Below are positions 48,811 through 57,842 of a DNA stretch of 64,000 nucleotides, piece after piece. Numbering within the stretch: the first letter of the stretch is position 1; every line of letters starts with the position of its first letter. The notes under the pieces are model-generated. The model was not told the DNA's origin and did not search any database. It saw nothing but the letters and a program-made list of their open reading frames with translations. The DNA is from Saprospiraceae bacterium (GTDB lineage Bacteria; Bacteroidota; Bacteroidia; Chitinophagales; Saprospiraceae), in contig JARGNR010000019.1 in assembly GCA_029212405.1 (NCBI GenBank), positions 22,052-86,051 of the forward strand. The letters are read 5' to 3'. The translations under genes were made by a program, and so were the position numbers.

Positions 48811-48818
48811 TATTTTTG
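48811..48818 (+). promoter_or_regulatory. -7 box (TATTTTTG) immediately before pth
   Basis: TAnnTTTG ends only 4 bases before the first pth ATG, so transcription would begin at or next to that codon. Confidence 0.5.
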
Positions 48819-48822
48819 CAAA

Positions 48823-49443
48823 ATGTTGGAATGGTTACGTAAGCTATTTGGATTATATAAAGTAGAAGAAATTGAAGACCCTATGAAATACCTCATAGTA
48901 GGCTTAGGAAATATTGGTTCAGAATATGATGGTACACGCCATAATATAGGTTTTGATGTACTGGACTACCTTGCTGAAGAAAATAATGGAAAGTGGAAAA
49001 CAGAATCAATGGGCGATCTCTGTGAAATTAAACATAAGGGCCGGACCCTTTGTCTATTAAAACCTTCCACCTATATGAATCGAAGTGGCAAAGCAATCAA
49101 TTATTGGATGACCAAGAAAAAAATCAAGAGAGATAAAATCCTTGTTGTTGTGGACGATTTACATATGACATTAGGTAAACTAAGACTTCGTGGAAAAGGA
49201 AGTGATGGTGGGCACAACGGTCTAAAAGACATTCAGCAAGTATTAGGGGGTACAAATTACCCCCGACTCAAATTTGGTATAGGAAATGACTTTCATTCCG
49301 GTCAGCAAGTAAATTTTGTGCTTGGCAAATGGGACGATAAAGAAATGGACATTGTAAACAAGACGATTAAAAAATCTGCTGAAGCTATCAAAAGTTTTAC
49401 CTCCATTGGTATCAAATTTACCATGGAGCGATTCAATGGATAA
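48823..49443 (+). CDS. pth: Peptidyl-tRNA hydrolase
   Basis: Pth recycles peptidyl-tRNA released from stalled ribosomes by cleaving the ester bond. The core has the N-terminal LIVGLGNIGSEYDGTRHNIGF with the catalytic His, LLKPSTYMNRSG, VVVDDLHMTLGKLRLRGKG and the closing DGGHNGLKDI. From the ATG at 48823 the protein has 206 residues, including a 20-residue extension (MLEWLRKLF...) before the usual start. An ATG at 48883 begins exactly at the canonical MKYLIVGLGN. I believe such extensions occur in other Bacteroidota. The -7 box just before 48823 would make the long form leaderless. The enzyme is certain, the start less so. Confidence 0.93.
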   Translation: MLEWLRKLFGLYKVEEIEDPMKYLIVGLGNIGSEYDGTRHNIGFDVLDYLAEENNGKWKTESMGDLCEIKHKGRTLCLLKPSTYMNRSGKAINYWMTKKKIKRDKILVVVDDLHMTLGKLRLRGKGSDGGHNGLKDIQQVLGGTNYPRLKFGIGNDFHSGQQVNFVLGKWDDKEMDIVNKTIKKSAEAIKSFTSIGIKFTMERFNG

Positions 49444-49474
49444 TACATGTATAAAATTCGATGTCAATAAAAAA

Positions 49475-49500
49475 GGCCTTTCAAAATTGAAAGGCCCTTT
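49475..49500. terminator. Bidirectional terminator between pth and mscL
   Basis: GGCCTTTCA (49475-49483) pairs with TGAAAGGCC (49488-49496), flanked by T-rich tails on both strands (CTTTATTTC on plus, TTTTTTATT on minus). Confidence 0.8.
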
Positions 49501-49533
49501 ATTTCTAATTTAAATTGAATGGCAGCGAATCGC

Positions 49534-49941
49534 TTATTTTTTCAATAAATCTCTAATTTCGGCTAATAATTCATTGTCACTTGGTCCTGCTGGTGCTGGC
49601 TCCTCAGCTGGTGGAGGAGTCTTTGTTTTATTGTAGGCCTTAACGATAAAGAATAATACCAATCCAACTGTCAACAAATTAATAATTGAATTAATCCATT
49701 TTCCATACCGAATAGCATTTTCAGCTTTGTATCCTGCTTCTCCTACTACCCCTTCTGCTGGTGACAATACGTGTTTTAAATCTGCAAAATCCACCCCTCC
49801 GGTAAATTCACCAACTACAGGCATAATTATATCCGAAACAAATCCATTTACTACTAATCCGACTGCTCCAGCAAGTATCACTGCAACCGCGAAATCAATT
49901 ACATTCCCTGTCAATATAAAATCTCTAAATTCTTTTAACAT
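49534..49941 (-). CDS. mscL: Large-conductance mechanosensitive channel
   Basis: MscL opens under membrane tension to release solutes on osmotic downshock. This 135-residue protein has the family N-terminus MLKEFRDFILTGNVIDFAVA, the first pore helix AVILAGAVGLVVNGFVSDII, and the second helix NSIINLLTVGLVLFFIVKAYN. A cytoplasmic tail ends with a helical bundle (NELLAEIRDLLKK). The periplasmic loop is of usual length; a Pro/Ala-rich linker (TPPPAEEPAPAGPS) precedes the bundle. It is convergent with pth and shares its terminator, and has its own upstream promoter box. Confidence 0.95.
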   Translation of the reverse strand: MLKEFRDFILTGNVIDFAVAVILAGAVGLVVNGFVSDIIMPVVGEFTGGVDFADLKHVLSPAEGVVGEAGYKAENAIRYGKWINSIINLLTVGLVLFFIVKAYNKTKTPPPAEEPAPAGPSDNELLAEIRDLLKK

Positions 49942-50041
49942 GTTTTTACGTTTTGTGTTTGTTAGTTAATTGTATATTTCAAAATAGTGCTTTCTGGTTG
50001 TTAATATACACATATGATTTAAAATTATATATTTATAACCC

Positions 50042-50049
50042 CAAAAATA
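50042..50049 (-). promoter_or_regulatory. Candidate -7 box (TATTTTTG, minus strand) for mscL
   Basis: A TAnnTTTG match on the minus strand about 100 bases upstream of the mscL start; no clear -33 element. Confidence 0.35.
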
Positions 50050-50114
50050 GTGACGTAAATCCTTTGTGAAGTCACATAATTTTGGAATTATACATCCATA
50101 AAAATTGATCCTTT

Positions 50115-52574
50115 TTGGGAATACGTGAAGAAAATAAATTGATTTATTTGGGTGAACAGTGGTTTCAATCTCAAAAGTGGACCGCCTTCCCATTCCAAAA
50201 AAATACTTGGTCAGCTTATCTCAATGGAAAAAGTGGTTTAGTTAATGCTCCAACTGGAAGCGGAAAAACGTATTCCTTGTTTATTGCTGCTGCCCTTGAA
50301 TTTATTAGGCAAAACCCAACAGACTTTGACAAAGAAAAGAATGGCCTTCAACTAATTTGGATCACCCCAATAAGAGCATTAGCAAAGGAGATTCATGGTT
50401 CCTGCTCTCGAGCAACAAGGGGTTTGGGTTTAAATTGGAATATTGAAATTCGATCTGGAGATACCACCGCTACCAATCGAGCTAAGCAATGGAAAAACCC
50501 TCCAGAAATGTTGATCACAACGCCGGAAAGCTTGCATGTGATGATGGCAACAAAAGGATACAAAAAGTTTTTCAGCAATGTGAAAACGATCGTAGTAGAC
50601 GAATGGCACGAATTATTAGGATCCAAACGAGGGGTCCAAACAGAATTGGTTATTTCTTGTTTAAACGGTCTTCAAAAAAATCTAAAAGTTTGGGGAATAT
50701 CTGCTACTATTGGTAACATGCAAGAGGCGATAGATGTATTACTTTGTTCAAAGGAAGACAATGAAATCGCTGTGATAAAAGCCAATATCAATAAAGATAT
50801 CGAGGTCAAGTGCTTAATTCCAGATGAAATTGAACGATATCCTTGGTCAGGTCACCTCGGTCTTAAAATGCTGCCTCAAGTACTGCCTATCATACATAAA
50901 AGTGGGAGTACTCTCATATTCACAAACACGCGCGCTCAATGTGATATTTGGTATCAAAGCATTCTTCATGCAGACCCAGATTTAGCAGGAATCATAGCCA
51001 TGCACCATGGATCCGTGAGTAAAAATCTCAGAGAATGGGTGGAGGAAGCGTTATATGATGGGAGATTAAAAGCGGTAGTATGTACCTCAAGTCTGGATTT
51101 GGGGGTAGATTTTAGACCGGTGGAAACAATCGTCCAAATAGGCAGCCCAAAAGGAGTTTCTCGATTTATCCAGCGTGCAGGAAGAAGTGGACACCAACCG
51201 GGTGCAAAATCCGTTATTCATTTTCTACCTACTCACGCCATAGAAATGGTGGAATGTGCTGCTTTGAGAAGTGCCATAAAGAGCAAAGAACTCGAAGACA
51301 GAGTTCCTTACATACGATCCTTCGATGTCCTGATCCAATACCTTATGACACTTGCTGTATCTGAAGGTTTTGATCAAAAAGTAGTTTATAATCAGATTAT
51401 AAAAACCTATTGTTATTCCAGTATTTCTGAAGACGAATGGCTTCAAATCCTCAACTTTCTAGTTCATGGTAGTCAATCTCTGCAAGCGTATGACGAATAC
51501 CAAAAAGTAGAAATTGAAGATGGACTTTACATTGTGAAAAACCGAAGAATTGCCCAAAGACATAAAATGTCTATCGGTACAATTGTAAGTGATGCTATGA
51601 TGGATGTACGTTTTTTAAGTGGTAAAAGAGTCGGTTCTGTGGAAGAGGTATTTATCGCCCAATTATCTCCTGGAGATGTTTTTTGGTTTGCGGGTAGGTG
51701 CTTAGAGTTGATTCGAGTCAAAGATATGATTGCTCAAGTCAAAGCCAGCAAAAAAAAGTCAAAACGTATACCCAGTTATATGGGAGGAAGGATATCCCTC
51801 AGCTCAATGATGTCAAAAGCATTGCGTGAAAAACTGTACGAATATGTGGATGGAAAAACAAAAGATAAAGAGGTTTTGGCGTTAAAACCTTTGTTTGACC
51901 TGCAGGAAGAACGCTCCCTTATTCCTAAAAAAGATGAATTTCTAATAGAATATTTTGAAAGTGACGAAGGATATCATTTGCTGATGTACCCATTTGAGGG
52001 TCGCTATGTTCACGAAGGGATCGCAGCCTTAATTGCCGAGAGAATATCACGTCAAATGCCCATAAGTTTTTCTTTGGGTATGAATGATTATGGTTTTGAA
52101 TTGTTGTCAGACAAAAAAATTAATTTGGATGTGGTAATTCATAAAGGGCTATTTGATACCAAAGACTTAAGCATCGATATCCAATCTACTATAAATGGCG
52201 TAGAAATGGCAAGACGTCAGTTTAGAGATGTTGCGAGAATTTCAGGATTAATTTTTCAGGGGTTTCCAGGAAAAAGAAAGAAAAATAGACACTTACAATC
52301 TTCATCACAACTCATTTTTAATGTGTTCAAAGATTACGAACCTGATAGTCTTTTGTATCAGCAAACATTTGATGAAGTGATGACATTCCAACTGGAAGAG
52401 GCTAGAATGAGAAATGTCTTGGATAAAATTAGAAGCCAACACTTTATAATAAGTAGGCCTGAAAAGGCAACCCCTTTTTCTTTTCCAATAATCGTTGATC
52501 GATTAAGAGAAAAAATGAGCTCTGAAAAATTAACAGATAGAATAGCTAAAATGACCTTAGAGTTGGAAAAATAA
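50115..52574 (+). CDS. Lhr-like DEXH-box helicase (ligase-associated type)
   Basis: This 819-residue superfamily 2 helicase has APTGSGKT (45-52) as Walker A, DEWH (162-165) as the DEXH box and ISATIGN as motif III. TSSLDLGVDFRP and QRAGRSGHQPG are motifs V and VI, followed by a winged-helix/Lhr core region. Length and motifs fit the 'ligase-associated DNA-damage-response DEXH helicase' group, usually clustered with an ATP-dependent DNA ligase and an MBL-fold exonuclease; neither lies next to it here. No ATG is available: an in-frame TGA lies just upstream, so initiation must be at TTG 50115 or a slightly later TTG (50139, 50148). Divergent from mscL. Confidence 0.88.
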   Translation: MGIREENKLIYLGEQWFQSQKWTAFPFQKNTWSAYLNGKSGLVNAPTGSGKTYSLFIAAALEFIRQNPTDFDKEKNGLQLIWITPIRALAKEIHGSCSRATRGLGLNWNIEIRSGDTTATNRAKQWKNPPEMLITTPESLHVMMATKGYKKFFSNVKTIVVDEWHELLGSKRGVQTELVISCLNGLQKNLKVWGISATIGNMQEAIDVLLCSKEDNEIAVIKANINKDIEVKCLIPDEIERYPWSGHLGLKMLPQVLPIIHKSGSTLIFTNTRAQCDIWYQSILHADPDLAGIIAMHHGSVSKNLREWVEEALYDGRLKAVVCTSSLDLGVDFRPVETIVQIGSPKGVSRFIQRAGRSGHQPGAKSVIHFLPTHAIEMVECAALRSAIKSKELEDRVPYIRSFDVLIQYLMTLAVSEGFDQKVVYNQIIKTYCYSSISEDEWLQILNFLVHGSQSLQAYDEYQKVEIEDGLYIVKNRRIAQRHKMSIGTIVSDAMMDVRFLSGKRVGSVEEVFIAQLSPGDVFWFAGRCLELIRVKDMIAQVKASKKKSKRIPSYMGGRISLSSMMSKALREKLYEYVDGKTKDKEVLALKPLFDLQEERSLIPKKDEFLIEYFESDEGYHLLMYPFEGRYVHEGIAALIAERISRQMPISFSLGMNDYGFELLSDKKINLDVVIHKGLFDTKDLSIDIQSTINGVEMARRQFRDVARISGLIFQGFPGKRKKNRHLQSSSQLIFNVFKDYEPDSLLYQQTFDEVMTFQLEEARMRNVLDKIRSQHFIISRPEKATPFSFPIIVDRLREKMSSEKLTDRIAKMTLELEK

Positions 52575-52595
52575 TCGATTCCAGACAAATGCTAT

Positions 52596-52928
52596 CTAAC
52601 ATGTATCGAGTTCTTCTGGATGCCAATAGTGTTTATTAAAATCTTGAATCTTCCAATTTTTCACCACCATCCCTTCTGCTTCTAATCGAACTTTCATTGT
52701 CTCTGGAGTTGGAAAATGATTTCTTCCTGATAGTTCGCCTTTTCGATTTACTACCCGATGAGCTGGTATACTGTCATCCATGAAATCTATTTGATTGAGT
52801 GCCCATCCTACCATTCTGGCAGAACCCAGATGTAAATAATCTGCTATAGACCCATATGTACTAAATTTACCAAACGGAATTTGTCTGGTAATTTCATATA
52901 CCTTTTCGTGATATGTTTTTTCTTTCAA
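52596..52928 (-). CDS. Alkyltransferase-like protein (MGMT family, catalytic Cys replaced by Ala)
   Basis: This 110-residue protein is a single DNA-binding domain of the O6-alkylguanine-DNA alkyltransferase family, with IPFGKFSTYGSIADYL, the helix-turn-helix SARMVGWALNQ, and the active-site motif. That motif reads IPAHRVV, not PCHRV: the acceptor Cys is Ala56. It therefore cannot transfer alkyl groups and belongs to the ATL group, whose members bind O6-alkylguanine and hand the lesion to nucleotide excision repair. The start is TTG (52928, minus strand). It is convergent with the helicase gene and divergent from thiL. Confidence 0.9.
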   Translation of the reverse strand: MKEKTYHEKVYEITRQIPFGKFSTYGSIADYLHLGSARMVGWALNQIDFMDDSIPAHRVVNRKGELSGRNHFPTPETMKVRLEAEGMVVKNWKIQDFNKHYWHPEELDTC

Positions 52929-53002
52929 ACGATTCTTAATTGTCTTCCAAATATAATAACTCTTCTACAAGGTAATATAAATCAGATAAATTAAAAATGG
53001 CA

Positions 53003-53010
53003 TATCTTTG
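53003..53010 (+). promoter_or_regulatory. -7 box (TATCTTTG) just before thiL
   Basis: TAnnTTTG ends 4 bases before the ATG at 53015, implying a leaderless or nearly leaderless thiL mRNA. Confidence 0.5.
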
Positions 53011-53014
53011 CGAA

Positions 53015-54073
53015 ATGGAGAGACATGAAATAAAAAGAACAGATGTAAATGAATTAGGCGAATTTGGACTAATTGACCATCTTACAGAAGATGCTACGAT
53101 TAAAAGAAATTCAACACTAAAGTCAATAGGAGATGATGCTGCCGTGCTTATCAACCAAGATGAAGTAACACTTGTTTCTACCGACTTGTTGGTCGAAGGA
53201 ATCCATTTTGACCTAATGTACACTCCACTGAAACACCTTGGGTACAAAGCCATAGTGGTCAATCTTTCGGATATATGTGCTATGAATGCAGAGCCTTCGC
53301 AGGTTACGGTTTCCCTTGCAATATCGAATAGGTTTTCTGTTGAAGCGTTAGAAGAATTGTATGAAGGAATTCATTTGGCCTGTCGATTATACAACGTTGA
53401 TTTAGTAGGAGGAGATACAACCTCCGTAAACAAGGGAATGATTATAAGTGTGACAGCTATTGGTCAAGCCAAAAGAGATAACGTAGTCTACCGATCTGGT
53501 GCTAAAGTAGGAGATATCATATGTGTCACTGGAGATTTGGGAAGTGCATATCTAGGATTACAAATATTAGAACGTGAAAAGCAAATTTATCTTTCAACTC
53601 CGGGTGTGCAACCTGATTTAGAAGAGCTAGATCATATTGTGGGTCGCCAACTAAAGCCAGAAGCAAGACTGGACGCTATACAATATATGGCAAAAGAGGG
53701 CCTTGTCCCTACTTCAATGATTGATATAAGCGATGGATTGGCATCAGAACTATTTCATATTTGCAAACAATCCAATGTAGGGGCATATGTTGAAGAAAGC
53801 AAGATATCTATTCACCCACAAGCCGAAGAACAAGCGATTGCATTTGGAATCAACCCAATTACCTGTGCGCTTAACGGTGGAGAGGATTATGAGCTTCTTT
53901 TTACTGTAGATCCAAAAGATTTGGAAAAAGTAAAATACATGCCAGATGTTTATCTTATTGGAGAAATTATACCAAGTAAAGATGGAATCACCTTACATAC
54001 GACCAGTGGAAATGTGCATCCGTTAAAATCACAAGGATGGAATCATTTTGACCCTGACACAAATGAAAACTAG
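53015..54073 (+). CDS. thiL: Thiamine-monophosphate kinase
   Basis: ThiL phosphorylates thiamine monophosphate with ATP to the active cofactor thiamine diphosphate. The protein has the N-terminal ELGEFGLIDHL, the metal-binding GDDAAVL, STDLLVEGIHFD, VGGDTTS, DISDGLASEL and GGEDYELLF, all family hallmarks. The ATG at 53015 gives 352 residues. An ATG at 52997 would add 6 residues but lies upstream of the -7 box, so it is unlikely to be in the mRNA. No thiamine riboswitch or other thi gene is visible nearby. Confidence 0.94.
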   Translation: MERHEIKRTDVNELGEFGLIDHLTEDATIKRNSTLKSIGDDAAVLINQDEVTLVSTDLLVEGIHFDLMYTPLKHLGYKAIVVNLSDICAMNAEPSQVTVSLAISNRFSVEALEELYEGIHLACRLYNVDLVGGDTTSVNKGMIISVTAIGQAKRDNVVYRSGAKVGDIICVTGDLGSAYLGLQILEREKQIYLSTPGVQPDLEELDHIVGRQLKPEARLDAIQYMAKEGLVPTSMIDISDGLASELFHICKQSNVGAYVEESKISIHPQAEEQAIAFGINPITCALNGGEDYELLFTVDPKDLEKVKYMPDVYLIGEIIPSKDGITLHTTSGNVHPLKSQGWNHFDPDTNEN

Positions 54074-54182
54074 ACGGATTTAGTAGAACCCATACCTCAA
54101 TATCAATCATATTCGTAGTATTAGAATATTCCATAATATTTTAACTAATTTTACCATCCAATTTTAAAGAGGAGATAAAGGA

Positions 54183-56027
54183 ATGAGCAAATTTGTAGTT
54201 AGTGCAAGAAAATATAGACCGACCACTTTTGATGAAGTGATTGGTCAAATGCATGTTGCCAAAACACTTAAAAATGCTTTACAGAACGATAAATTAGCAC
54301 ATGCCTTTCTTTTTTGTGGTCCAAGAGGTGTTGGTAAAACGACTTGCGCAAGAATTCTTGCTAAAGTTATCAATTGTGAAAACCCAAAGGATAAAGTTGA
54401 ACCCTGCAACGCATGCAGTTCTTGTCAATCATTTAATGACAATGCGTCATTTAATATTATAGAATTGGATGCTGCTTCAAATAACAGTGTTGAGCACATA
54501 CGTACTTTGATCGAACAAGTACGATTTCAACCACAACAAGGTACGCATAAGGTGTTCATTATTGATGAGGTGCACATGCTTTCATCTCAAGCATTCAATG
54601 CTTTTTTGAAAACATTGGAAGAGCCACCACCCTATGCAATATTCATCTTAGCAACAACAGAAAAACACAAAATTATTCCAACCATATTATCAAGATGTCA
54701 AATCTTTGATTTCAAGAGAATACAGGTAGAAGATGCTGTTTCACAATTGCAAAATATATGCACACAAGAGGGTAAAAAAGCAGATCCAGAAGCACTTCAT
54801 TTGATCGGACAAAAAGCGGATGGGGCTATGAGGGACGCGCTTTCAATATTTGATAAGATTGCCAGTGCAACAGGTGAACATATCACCTATAAAGATGTAA
54901 TCACCAATTTGAATATCTTAGATTACGAGTTCTATTTTAAAGTAGTTGATGCTTTTTTAAGAGAGGACTTGAGTGATGTCTTATTGATCATGGATCAAAT
55001 AATTAGAGATGGTTTTGAACCAGAACAGTTTATCCAAGGATTGGCGGATCACATGAGAGATTTACTCATTTGTAAAGATACAAGAACAATAGGGTTATTG
55101 GATGTTTCAGAAGGCTTGAAAGAGCGATATATGCATCAAGCGGCACTAACCAGTAAATCTGTTTTATTGACAGGGTTAGATATTTTGAATCAATGTGACA
55201 TCTCTTTACCAAGGTCTAAAAATAAAAGACTGTATACAGAAATAGCTTTAAGTAAGATCAACTTTGCCAATCGTTCAATTGAAGCAAATTTAGCCTCGAC
55301 AACAACGGTAGCTGAAAAAAAAACTAAATTTGTAAGCAAACCTATTGTCTCTGCTCCAATTTCGAATAAATCCACCCCGGAATTAGCCAAAATTTCAGAA
55401 AAATCTAGTCCTTCTTCTATTGAGCATACCAAAGGTTCAGTTGAATTGAATGAAAACCAACCCTCTCCTTCGGTACCTCCATCAGAAAGTAGTCATGCCT
55501 CAGAACCTGTCTCAGCTCCAAAAAGTGAGGCACCTCCGAAGAACAATGCAAACTCTATTCCCTCTTTTAAGAAACCTAGTGGGATAGACGACATCATGGC
55601 TTCAGTAAAACAGGAAGAAGCAAAACTGCAAGAAGCCAGAAAAGGTCTGAACCAAGAGACGCTTGAAAAGTTGTGGAATGAATATTCTCAAAATCATAAT
55701 TCTCCAAGTACAAAAGCAATGCTTGAAATGGCCTTAGTATCACTTGAGGGCAAGACTGTAACCGTTGTAGTACCTAGTAATCACTACAAAAACATGATTC
55801 TTGAAGAAGATGAATTGAAAGAGTTGCTAAGAAAAAAATTAGGTACTTCAGACCTTATGTTACAGCCCAAAGTAGATCGAGAAGCCTTTCCCAACGTAGA
55901 AGTAGAAAAGCCAAAAACCTTACTTTCCTCCAAAGAAAAGTATCAATATCTCGCTGAAAAACATCCGTTGCTTACCACATTAGTTGAAAAACTTGAGTTA
56001 AAGCCAGATAGCGGCAACAGACATTGA
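54183..56027 (+). CDS. dnaX: DNA polymerase III subunit gamma/tau
   Basis: DnaX is the AAA+ motor of the clamp loader at the replication fork. This 614-residue protein has Walker A GPRGVGKT (46-53), a four-Cys zinc site (in NCENPKDKVEPCNACSSC), Walker B IIDEVHML, the sensor/arginine-finger ILSRCQIFDF, and the domain III collar to about residue 370. A Pro/Ser-rich linker (about 385-465) leads to a C-terminal tau-like domain ending EKHPLLTTLVEKLEL. I see no obvious slippery heptamer for a shorter gamma form. An AGAGGAGATAAAGG stretch before the ATG is one of the few strong ribosome-binding sites here. Confidence 0.95.
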   Translation: MSKFVVSARKYRPTTFDEVIGQMHVAKTLKNALQNDKLAHAFLFCGPRGVGKTTCARILAKVINCENPKDKVEPCNACSSCQSFNDNASFNIIELDAASNNSVEHIRTLIEQVRFQPQQGTHKVFIIDEVHMLSSQAFNAFLKTLEEPPPYAIFILATTEKHKIIPTILSRCQIFDFKRIQVEDAVSQLQNICTQEGKKADPEALHLIGQKADGAMRDALSIFDKIASATGEHITYKDVITNLNILDYEFYFKVVDAFLREDLSDVLLIMDQIIRDGFEPEQFIQGLADHMRDLLICKDTRTIGLLDVSEGLKERYMHQAALTSKSVLLTGLDILNQCDISLPRSKNKRLYTEIALSKINFANRSIEANLASTTTVAEKKTKFVSKPIVSAPISNKSTPELAKISEKSSPSSIEHTKGSVELNENQPSPSVPPSESSHASEPVSAPKSEAPPKNNANSIPSFKKPSGIDDIMASVKQEEAKLQEARKGLNQETLEKLWNEYSQNHNSPSTKAMLEMALVSLEGKTVTVVVPSNHYKNMILEEDELKELLRKKLGTSDLMLQPKVDREAFPNVEVEKPKTLLSSKEKYQYLAEKHPLLTTLVEKLELKPDSGNRH

Positions 56028-56159
56028 GATTGTCAAATTAAGAACTTATTTCCGATTCAAGTTTATTTTCTGGTTAATATTCTGTTAATACGATACTATT
56101 CAACATGCGTTATTAACAAATTGGCGTTCCTATATTTACAAAACAGAAAATTCCAAGCA

Positions 56160-57359
56160 ATGAAAAATTTTTTATCACTGGTTTCTGCAGGAATAATTGG
56201 AGGGTTAATCGTCTTTGGCGGTATGCAACTAGATTCTTCATATAATGACAACCAAAGAGTGTACAATCAATCTCCTAGTGCTACTTTGGTTTCTTCTACC
56301 AAAACTACGGTTGATGAACCTTTCGATTTTGTAAGAGCAAGTGAACATGCAACTGAAGTTGTCGTACATATTGTAGCTGAAGAAAGCATGGAATCTGCTC
56401 GAAAAAGAACAGAAAATAGAAGAAAAAATAGAAGAAGTCCATTTGATGATTTTTTTGGAGGTGACTTTTTTGGAAATGACTTTTTTGGTCAGGATTTCTT
56501 TAGAGGAGGCAATGCATACCCTAAAAATGGCTCTGGTTCAGGAGTAATATTTTCAAAAGACGGGTACATTGTCACCAACAATCACGTCGTAGGCTTTGCT
56601 GATAACATCTTAGTAACCTTAGAAGATGGTAGGGAAGTAAAAGCAACAAAAATTGGAACAGATCCAACGACCGATCTTGCTGTTATAAAAATAGATGTTG
56701 ACAATAATTTACCTACGCTTGATTTTGCTAATAGTGATGAAGTGAGAGTGGGAGAATGGGTCTTAGCTGTAGGAAATCCATTCAGTTATTTGACTTCAAC
56801 CGTTACTGCTGGTATTGTAAGTGCAAAAGGAAGAGACTTAGATATCATCAGCGAAGACAAGTCCATTGAGGAATTTATTCAAACTGATGCTGCCGTAAAT
56901 CCAGGAAATAGTGGTGGTGCATTAGTTAATACAGAAGGAAAGCTTGTCGGTATTAATACAGCAATTGCAACACCAACAGGAGTTTATGCAGGATATTCTT
57001 TTGCGATACCTTCCAACCTGGTAAAAAGAATTGTGTATGACATTATTGAAAATGGCGACATTGAACGAGTCAATTTAGGTGTATTGGGATATGATGTTGA
57101 TCAAGAAGTAAAAGAAGAGTTCAAATTAAATACAGACACTGGGTTTTATGTGGATAGCATTGACAAAGGAAGTGCTGCTCAATTTTCTGGAATGTTGCCA
57201 GGTGATGTAATCGTAGAAATCAACGAAGAAAAAATTGAACGCTTTGAAGATATCGTAGAAGTAATGAAATACAACAAAGCTGGAGATACTGTAAAAATTG
57301 AGATTCAGCGAAATGGAAAAAATAAAAAACTCGACGTACGATTGAGAAAAGGTCTCTAA
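56160..57359 (+). CDS. HtrA/DegP-type periplasmic serine protease
   Basis: From the ATG at 56160 the protein has 399 residues with an N-terminal hydrophobic segment (FLSLVSAGIIGGLIVFGG) for export or anchoring. An odd Phe/Asp/Gly-rich loop (SPFDDFFGGDFFGNDFFGQDFF) follows, typical of the LA loop of DegP relatives. The trypsin-like domain has His142 (NNHVV), Asp172 (TTDLAV) and Ser251 (NPGNSGGAL). One PDZ domain (about 290-399, GSAAQFSGMLPGDVI) follows, where DegP has two. It degrades or refolds damaged envelope proteins. An upstream in-frame start at 56121 is a non-ATG extension and is rejected. It ends at a strong terminator. Confidence 0.93.
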   Translation: MKNFLSLVSAGIIGGLIVFGGMQLDSSYNDNQRVYNQSPSATLVSSTKTTVDEPFDFVRASEHATEVVVHIVAEESMESARKRTENRRKNRRSPFDDFFGGDFFGNDFFGQDFFRGGNAYPKNGSGSGVIFSKDGYIVTNNHVVGFADNILVTLEDGREVKATKIGTDPTTDLAVIKIDVDNNLPTLDFANSDEVRVGEWVLAVGNPFSYLTSTVTAGIVSAKGRDLDIISEDKSIEEFIQTDAAVNPGNSGGALVNTEGKLVGINTAIATPTGVYAGYSFAIPSNLVKRIVYDIIENGDIERVNLGVLGYDVDQEVKEEFKLNTDTGFYVDSIDKGSAAQFSGMLPGDVIVEINEEKIERFEDIVEVMKYNKAGDTVKIEIQRNGKNKKLDVRLRKGL

Positions 57360-57486
57360 TCAGTTGAGTCTGAACACATAAAAGTCATATAAACGTCATT
57401 CCTTACAGATAAGTTGATATAAAATGATCGATATGCTTTAAATAAACGTTATAAAAGAAAAGTTGGTTTTTCGTTTTGTTTTGATG

Positions 57487-57518
57487 ACGCCGACTCCGCC
57501 TGGAGTTGGCGTTTTTTT
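57487..57518 (+). terminator. Terminator after the HtrA gene
   Basis: ACGCCGACTCC (57487-57497) pairs with GGAGTTGGCGT (57502-57512), with one G-T wobble, around loop GCCT, followed by seven T (57512-57518). It overlaps the end of the minus-strand DUF4177 gene. Confidence 0.85.
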
Positions 57519-57714
57519 ATATGTCCTTAGGAATTTGCTTCTCGAAAATAAGTTCTGTCCCCTTTACACCTTTAGGTTTAGCATGAGGAGGAGTAAATCC
57601 TACAAATCTCCATCCTTCTTTCCCTCTTTCATTTATAATATCCAAATAATCATCCTTAGATCTTCCTGTCCAAATACTAAATGAAATGCTGATTGTATCA
57701 TATACATATGTCAT
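57517..57714 (-). CDS. Small DUF4177-like protein
   Basis: This 65-residue protein shows the DUF4177 pattern: an N-terminal strand (TYVYDTISISFSI), a helix ending LDIINERGKEGWRFVGFTPP with the conserved Gly-x-x-Gly-Trp turn, and a last strand TELIFEKQI. Such proteins are single small alpha/beta domains with no known role. It is convergent with the HtrA gene and its stop abuts that gene's terminator. The GKEGWRFV motif and family-typical length argue that it is a true gene and not a shadow frame. Confidence 0.72.
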   Translation of the reverse strand: MTYVYDTISISFSIWTGRSKDDYLDIINERGKEGWRFVGFTPPHAKPKGVKGTELIFEKQIPKDI

Positions 57715-57842
57715 AATCGATGATTCTGTTCTCTTATATCACTCAAATATTATGCCTTATGGTTTAATAAATTCAATGAATCAAATTATAATCTGGACGA
57801 GATGTGTTATTTTGAGTCGTTTAGCTAACCTAAATTCTACGC

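Noticed and set aside
52936..53262. Minus-strand frame over the start of thiL
   Set aside because: It overlaps well-conserved thiL coding sequence and shows no family features; it is a shadow.
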